A stretch of DNA of 64,000 bases from NCBI RefSeq assembly GCF_036964665.1, contig NZ_JBAMDA010000001.1:2456001-2520000 (forward strand), read 5' to 3'. This DNA is from Nitrobacter sp. NHB1. GTDB lineage: Bacteria > Pseudomonadota > Alphaproteobacteria > Rhizobiales > Xanthobacteraceae. This document shows positions 60,101-64,000 of this stretch, piece by piece. Numbering within the stretch: position 1 is the stretch's first letter; each line of letters starts with the position of its first letter. A program made the translations under genes and the position numbers. The notes beneath the pieces were generated by a model, which was not told the DNA's origin, did not search any database, and worked only from the letters and a program-made list of their open reading frames with translations.

Positions 60101-60269
60101 TGTCGCGCGCCATGCGGTCGGCGCGACGGGTCGGCAGATAGAGCGTGACCTCTGCGAGCCGTTCGGGCTGCGCGCGCGGACGAAACCCCTCGATCAGCAC
60201 GCCGTCGACCAGCGCGGTGATGACGGTGCGCAGAAACGGCACTGACGCGGGGACGTTGCGGACGTGCAT
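57117..60269 (-). CDS. addB: Double-strand break repair protein AddB
   Basis: AddB subunit, 1050 residues from the ATG at 60269 (ATGs at 60296 and 60347 are alternatives; 60269 gives the usual length). It has the degenerate helicase fold (LYLPTRRADRMARDIFLDVL, ILRGTRPPPGSRGLADEFARF) and a C-terminal nuclease (ILSARADRIEHLGDGRFAILDYKTGSPPSSKQV). With AddA it resects broken DNA ends for RecA loading. It lies 87 bp after the MurU-like gene on the same strand. Confidence 0.93.
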   Translation of the reverse strand: MHVRNVPASVPFLRTVITALVDGVLIEGFRPRAQPERLAEVTLYLPTRRADRMARDIFLDVLDVDAVILPRIVALGDIDEDELAFSQATSPSVEALQLPPALDGLSRRLALAQLIETWAKQLKPSDPAQVPLVLGGPASTLALADDLARLMDDMATRGVDWRALDGLVPDALDKYWQLTLGFLKIARDHWPAHLEENGRIEPAVRRNRLIEAEAARLAAQGAGPVIAAGSTGSMPSTAKLLHVIANLPQGAVVLPGLDTDLDEDAWQLIGGVKDRSGAFTAPPAAGHPQFALHGLLKRLRIARRDVETLGTPAPYGREMLASEAMRPSDATAQWHTRLAEPEVAEKIATGMQNLAVIAAANPEVEALAIAAAMREARELNKTAALVTPDRALARRVMAALGRWNLAFDDSGGDALMDTPAGIFARLVAGAACNGLEPPTLLALLKHPLCRLGRVAGGWSRAVATLELAILRGTRPPPGSRGLADEFARFCGELDKLNHKDNSSLHRSEPRAALKSYHLDDISELIAALQAALAPLEGDGASVSADFNAFATQHRDAIEALSHDDQGVAAAFDGQHGLALAAAFDDLSKTGARSGLTVKIADYPEVFETAFGDCIVRRPQAAAASLRIYGPLEARLTQSDRVILGGLIEGVWPPAPPSDPWLSRPMRHELGLDLPERRIGLSAHDFAQMLGAEDVILSHAAKSGGAPAVASRFLHRLEAVAGSERWAAAQQAGTRYVQYAEALDRPDEVTPVAQPAPKPPRAARPTRLSVTAIEDWLRDPYSIYAKHILKLLPLEAVDMPLSAADRGSAIHNSLGDFTKLYPAKLPDDPANVLHAIGESRFAPLMQRPEARALWWPRFQRIAAWFAEWEQSRRAQLVRIDAEIRGEISIPIDGERSFILSARADRIEHLGDGRFAILDYKTGSPPSSKQVRLGLSPQLTLESAILREGGFEGIPAGTSVSELVYVRLSGNSPAGEPKPVDLDNSKTDMQSPDQAADRALEELNALIRAFDNEAQGYPSLDLPMWKTRYGTYDDLARIKEWSAAGGLGLEEW

Positions 60270-60355
60270 GAAAGACCCTGATTCGGGATCAGGCATATCA
60301 TGACACGGGAAGGGATGGACAACGACCGGCTGCAAGTTCGGCTGCAAGGCGGATA

Positions 60356-61078
60356 TCAGGCGACGCTGGCGAGGACCGCATTCTCGGCGGCCTGGACGGC
60401 ATCCGGCGTTCCGACATGCATCCAGACGCCGTCGAGTCGCAGCCCGAACAGGCGCTCCTGCTCGTTGGCGCGATCGAACATTGTCGTCAGCGAAAACTCG
60501 CCGCTGGGTGCGCCGGCGAACAGCGCGGGTGACATGACGGCGGCGCCGGCATAGACGAACGGAACGACCTGATTCTCTTTCCGCTTGCGCAGCGCGCCGT
60601 CGGGGAGCATCGCGTAGTCGCCGCTGCCGCCATAGCCGATGCTGCTCGCCGTCGGCGCCATCAGCAGCAGGATGTCCATGCGCGCGGGATCGAACGCTTC
60701 AGCCATCCGCGTCAGATTGGGACGCGCGCCGTCGATCCACATCGTGTCGGCATTGAGATGGAAGAACGGCGCCGCGCCGAGCAGCGGCAGCGCCTTCACC
60801 ACGGCGCCGCCGGTGCCAAGCACCTCGTCGCGCTCGTCGGAAATGACGATCCGCGGACGGCTGCGGTGCGCCACGTGATCGATGATCTGATCCGGCAGAT
60901 AGCGCACGTTGACGACCGCTTCACCGATGCCCGCATCCGCCAGCTTGTCGAGTACGTGATCGAGCAGCGGCTTGCCGGCCACGGGCACCATGGGCTTCGG
61001 CATCCGCTCCGTCAGCGGCCGCATCCGCAGGCCGAGGCCCGCGGCGAGCACCATGGCTGTGGTCGGGGTGACGGGCAT
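60356..61078 (-). CDS. Nucleotidyltransferase, MurU-like
   Basis: 240 residues from the ATG at 61078. Sugar-nucleotide pyrophosphorylase fold: TTAMVLAAGLGLRMRPLTERMPKPMVPVAGKPLLDHVLD opens it, with the nucleotide loop AAGLGLRMRPLT and ISDERDEVLGTGGAVVKALPLLG. Its placement beside a TsaE-phosphotransferase fusion matches the amgK-murU pair of Pseudomonas and other bacteria, where MurU makes UDP-MurNAc (or the GlcNAc form) from the sugar-1-phosphate in peptidoglycan recycling. Substrate assigned by context only. Confidence 0.85.
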   Translation of the reverse strand: MPVTPTTAMVLAAGLGLRMRPLTERMPKPMVPVAGKPLLDHVLDKLADAGIGEAVVNVRYLPDQIIDHVAHRSRPRIVISDERDEVLGTGGAVVKALPLLGAAPFFHLNADTMWIDGARPNLTRMAEAFDPARMDILLLMAPTASSIGYGGSGDYAMLPDGALRKRKENQVVPFVYAGAAVMSPALFAGAPSGEFSLTTMFDRANEQERLFGLRLDGVWMHVGTPDAVQAAENAVLASVA

Positions 61079-61230
61079 CCTGGGCAAGGTCTCCGGCGCT
61101 CGCTGGTCGATTCAAGAGATCATATCACGGCGATTCGCGAATCGCATTGATCAGGCGATAGCCACCAAGCATGACGCCTTCGCGACGCGGGCGTGACACG
61201 GAGATGCGGCGCGAATCTCCACTGCGCGGA

Positions 61231-61551
61231 TCAGGCGTCCGCGGTAACGCCGTTGCGCCGGGCGGCCTTTTTCTTTTTGTCGTTCAGGTTCAGAAAATTG
61301 ACACCGATCTGGTCGCCATTGACCCAGGCCAGCTCGCAGCGGCGATAGGCGAGACCGGTCGATGACAGCAGCAGGAAGAATTCCTTCAGATGCAGGCCTT
61401 CGATGGAACCTTCGACGGTCAGCTTGGCGCCATGTTCCGACACATCCTCCATGGTGCAGTCGCGGCGCCAAGTGCCGTCGATGCCCATCATATGCGCGCT
61501 GTATCCGCGTTCGAAGGTGACGCGTTCGCCCTTGCGCCGTTCCGCACCCAT
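61231..61551 (-). CDS. PilZ-domain protein
   Basis: 106 residues with a PilZ-like domain: ERRKGERV gives the arginine-rich start (RRxxR-like), and the second motif is DVSEHGAKLTVEG, the DxSxxGxxL type that binds cyclic-di-GMP. The rest is KEFFLLLSSTGLAYRRCELAWVNGDQIGVNFL. A lone PilZ domain could act as a c-di-GMP-responsive adaptor, target unknown. It lies between the TsaE-kinase fusion and the MurU-like gene, all on the minus strand. Confidence 0.9.
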   Translation of the reverse strand: MGAERRKGERVTFERGYSAHMMGIDGTWRRDCTMEDVSEHGAKLTVEGSIEGLHLKEFFLLLSSTGLAYRRCELAWVNGDQIGVNFLNLNDKKKKAARRNGVTADA

Positions 61552-61645
61552 GGCTCGCTCCCGTCGTCGAGGAACCGCACCGCGGTGCGGCTTAGAGTCG
61601 CGGAGGTTAGGACACGACCGCTAACAAGCCGTAAAGCAAATGAGT

Positions 61646-63169
61646 TCAAGCCGCCGGAGGCGGAACGTGAGCTAGATACCAGGCTTGGGCAGCCGACAAT
61701 GCGGGGTGGGCCAGAGAGCGAGTGAGGTAGGTCCAGATCCGGGGCTGATGGCGTAGATAGTGCGGTTTGCCGTCGCGCCGGTTGAGCCGCGCGAACGTGC
61801 CCAGCAGCCGCGTGTTGCGCTGCGCCGACATGATGGCGTAAAGTTCGGCGAAGCCGGCGGGATCGAACGCCTGACCCGATCCCAGCCGCGCCTTCATGTA
61901 GCGGGCCAGCAAAGCGAGTTCGAGCGATTCCGGCACGTCCACCCGCGCATCCTGCAAAAGCGAGACCAGATCGTAGGCGGCGGGACCAAGCACGGTATCC
62001 TGAAAGTCGATGACGCCGACCTTTCCGGTGTCGCGCCGCTGCTCCAGCCAGATCAGGTTGGGCGAATGGAAATCGCGCAACACCCAGGTTCTGGGCGCAG
62101 CCATCGGCTTCGCCAGCAACGCGCGCCACATCGCCGTGAATTCCGCGCGCAGATCGCCGTCCGGCTCAAGGCCACGGTCGGTCAGATACCAGTCCAGCAT
62201 CAGGCCGACCTCAACCAGCATCGCTTCGGTATCGAACACCGGGATGGCGTAGGTCACATGCGGCGCGACGGGAAGGGTGTCGGGCAGCGTCCAGCAATGC
62301 AGCGCGGCCAGCATGTCGGTGGCGGCCTGATAGCGCTCGGCGCTCGGCGCCGGCGGCGTGCCTTCGACGAAGCCCGCGCTGCCGAAATCCTCGGTGACGA
62401 GGAATCCCGACTCCAGATCGGCATGATGGATCGCCGGCGCGGAAAAGCCGTGATCACGCAAGCCGCGCGCGATGGCGACGAAGGGTTTGACGTCTTCGGC
62501 GAGGTGGACCGCGGCGCTGTAGGACTTGCCGTTATAGATTGCAGGTCCGTCGGGCCGCCGCGGCGCGTTCATCAGGATGACGCTGCCGTCGCTGCGGATC
62601 AGACGGGCATAGGACCGTGTCGAGGCATCGCCCGCCATGTGCTGCCGTGTGGCGTCGAGATATCCGGCGTCGTCGAGAAACTGCCGCAGCGCTGCCAGCC
62701 GTGCAACCTGCGCCGCGGCGTTGCCATAACCTGTGATTTCGGCCGCGCGCGCCGCCGATCCGAGCGCCGGGCGGTGGCTGATGGCGATGTCGATCCGATC
62801 GGCGGGCAAGGTGCCGGCTGCGCGCTCCGGCCATTCGATCAAGACCACCGTGGCGTCGGGCAGCGGCGCAAGGCCGATCTCCTCGAGTTCGCCGGGGCCA
62901 TTGATGCGATAGAGGTCGGCATGGAGCAGCGGATAGCACGGCAGATCGTAATGCTGCGTCAGCGTGAACGTCGGGCTCGGCACCTCGACCGTGTCGTCGC
63001 CCGCCAGGTAGCGGATCATGGCGCGGGCGGCGGCGGTCTTGCCCGCGCCGAGATCGCCCGACAGCGTAATGACATCGCCGGGGCCGATCAGCAGCGCGAG
63101 GTCGGCCATGAGATGCGTGGTCGCGGTCTCGTTGGCGAGCGCGGTTGCAAATGTCGACGGCTCCGTCAT
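61646..63169 (-). CDS. Bifunctional TsaE ATPase / AmgK-type sugar kinase
   Basis: 507 residues in two domains. The first (about 1-155) is TsaE, the ATPase of tRNA threonylcarbamoyladenosine synthesis: P-loop LSGDLGAGKTAAARAMIRYL, VEVPSPTFTLTQHY and IEWPERAAGTLPADR. The second (about 175-507) is an aminoglycoside-phosphotransferase fold of the AmgK type: RQHMAGDASTRSYARLI, VLRDFHSPNLIWLE (Brenner-like D-x-H-x-x-N) and VGVIDFQDTVLGPAAYDLVSL. AmgK adds phosphate at the anomeric carbon of MurNAc/GlcNAc in peptidoglycan recycling. This fusion is known in alphaproteobacteria; the ATG at 63169 overlaps the divL stop by ATGA. Confidence 0.92.
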   Translation of the reverse strand: MTEPSTFATALANETATTHLMADLALLIGPGDVITLSGDLGAGKTAAARAMIRYLAGDDTVEVPSPTFTLTQHYDLPCYPLLHADLYRINGPGELEEIGLAPLPDATVVLIEWPERAAGTLPADRIDIAISHRPALGSAARAAEITGYGNAAAQVARLAALRQFLDDAGYLDATRQHMAGDASTRSYARLIRSDGSVILMNAPRRPDGPAIYNGKSYSAAVHLAEDVKPFVAIARGLRDHGFSAPAIHHADLESGFLVTEDFGSAGFVEGTPPAPSAERYQAATDMLAALHCWTLPDTLPVAPHVTYAIPVFDTEAMLVEVGLMLDWYLTDRGLEPDGDLRAEFTAMWRALLAKPMAAPRTWVLRDFHSPNLIWLEQRRDTGKVGVIDFQDTVLGPAAYDLVSLLQDARVDVPESLELALLARYMKARLGSGQAFDPAGFAELYAIMSAQRNTRLLGTFARLNRRDGKPHYLRHQPRIWTYLTRSLAHPALSAAQAWYLAHVPPPAA

Positions 63170-64000
63170 TCCGCGGCGTTGCGATGCGCGGTCTGGTCGA
63201 GCGGAAAATCGCAAACGACCCTGGTGCCGCGTCTGACGGTCGGATCGAAATGCACCCGCCCGCCATGGAGCTCCACAAAGGAGCGCACCAGCGACAGGCC
63301 GAGGCCCGCGCCGCGATGGCGCGAGCCGTTGGCGCGGCTCTCGAACCAGTCGAACACCTTGTCCTTGACCTCAGGCGGAATGCCGGGGCCTTCGTCCGTG
63401 ACGGCAAAGCTGACATTGTGCTCGGTACGCCGGGCGCTCACCGCGATCACGGCGTCCGGCGGCGAGAAGCCGGCAGCGTTGGCAAGCAGGTTATAGAGGA
63501 CCTGAACGATGCGGCGCTCGTCGCCGATGAAGTTGCCGATGGCCGGATCGACGTCGACCATCAAGACGATTCGCTCGCGGGTCAGGCGGTCCTGAATGCC
63601 TTCCGCCGCCGCCGCGATGGTCTTGCGGACATCGACCGGCCCGAGCTCGAGCGTCATGGCGCCGGCGTCGATGGTGGCGAGGTCGAGAATGTTGTTGGTC
63701 AGCGCGAGCAGCGCGTCGGTCGACGAGGTGATGTAGTCGATATACTGGGTCTGCTTTTCGGTGAGCGGCCCGGTGCCGGGATCGTTCATGAGGTGCGCGA
63801 AGCCGATGATGGTGGTCAGCGGCGAACGCAGCTCGTAGGAGACGTGATGGACGAAATCGACCTTCATCTGGTCGGCGGTCTCGAGCGCGTCGTTGCGCTC
63901 GCGCAGCGCGCGTTCCACGTTCTCGCTGTCGGTGATGTCGTGGAACGTCAGCATGGTGGCGCCGTCGGGTAGCGGCATGGTCATGCAGTCCAGCACGCTG
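63166..64000 (-). CDS. divL: DivL-like pseudo-histidine kinase with tyrosine in the H-box (5' end outside window)
   Basis: Partial; the N-terminus lies beyond base 64000. Visible: end of a PAS-like domain, then a dimerisation helix with HHVSYELRSPLTTIIGFAH. The usual histidine of VSHELR is a tyrosine, codon TAC at 63835-63837. In Caulobacter, DivL likewise carries tyrosine (Y550) and acts as a non-kinase regulator of CckA with DivK. The ATPase part is intact (ADEGPGI-type VTDEGPGIPPEVKDKVF, HRGAGLGLSLVRSFVELHGG). The stop overlaps the TsaE-kinase start by ATGA. Confidence 0.9.
   Translation of the reverse strand, partial: SVLDCMTMPLPDGATMLTFHDITDSENVERALRERNDALETADQMKVDFVHHVSYELRSPLTTIIGFAHLMNDPGTGPLTEKQTQYIDYITSSTDALLALTNNILDLATIDAGAMTLELGPVDVRKTIAAAAEGIQDRLTRERIVLMVDVDPAIGNFIGDERRIVQVLYNLLANAAGFSPPDAVIAVSARRTEHNVSFAVTDEGPGIPPEVKDKVFDWFESRANGSRHRGAGLGLSLVRSFVELHGGRVHFDPTVRRGTRVVCDFPLDQTAHRNAAE

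Overview
The window reads as ordinary chromosome of a GC-rich alphaproteobacterium in Hyphomicrobiales (Rhizobiales), most likely family Nitrobacteraceae/Bradyrhizobiaceae (Nitrobacter, Rhodopseudomonas, Afipia or Bradyrhizobium type). This rests on gene order (leuS-lptE-holA-parB-parA-rsmG-mnmG-mnmE; hemJ-rho; ppsR-maf-coaE-dnaQ-secB; sppA-ihfB-lapA-trpFBA-accD-folC), the protein sequences, and dispersed palindromic repeats of a type I associate with these genera. The genus is an inference. I see no transposase, prophage, CRISPR array or rRNA operon, and one tRNA (Gly-GCC).

Region 1 (1-9.1 kb) is the segregation and tRNA-modification block: the end of leuS, lptE and holA on the plus strand, then parB, parA, rsmG, mnmG and mnmE on the minus strand, with three parS-like palindromes (one perfect). 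Region 2 (9.2-23 kb) carries a DUF255 thioredoxin-fold protein, a PAP2 protein, rho and hemJ. A gene-free 462-bp segment next to ppsR follows; by position and AT-rich patches it is the best candidate for the chromosome origin. After it come maf, coaE, dnaQ, secB, a Tim44-like gene, mltA, smr and ubiH. Region 3 (23-34 kb) has tesB, two tandem glnK genes with one amtB, Trm112-like, LON-domain and CnoX-like genes, tRNA-Gly, a four-PAS protein with no output domain, a DUF2235 membrane hydrolase and an alpha/beta hydrolase.

Region 4 (34-42.7 kb) is the translation block infC-rpmI-rplT-pheS-pheT. infC appears to start at AUU. A DUF559 nuclease gene, bracketed by a perfect 42-bp inverted repeat, sits between pheS and pheT. 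Region 5 (40.5-45.3 kb) holds a Tat-exported amine oxidase coupled to a Dph6-like ATP-pyrophosphatase, a YiiX-like NlpC/P60 protein coupled to a redoxin, and an EI24/CysZ-like membrane protein. Region 6 (45.4-53.6 kb) is sppA-ihfB-lapA-trpF-trpB-trpA-accD-folC with convergent trxA. Region 7 (53.6-64 kb, minus strand) runs from divL (tyrosine in place of the H-box histidine) through a TsaE-sugar kinase fusion, a PilZ protein and a MurU-like nucleotidyltransferase to addB and addA.

The most unusual signal is at DNA level. Two unrelated small nuclease genes (GIY-YIG at 2.4-2.7 kb, DUF559 at 37.35-37.84 kb) are each enclosed by a perfect inverted repeat. In the GIY-YIG case the bracket is one half of a REP-like element found at six other places in the window. 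This resembles the way RAYT transposases sit among REP sequences, but with nucleases instead. I offer it as the candidate undescribed system.
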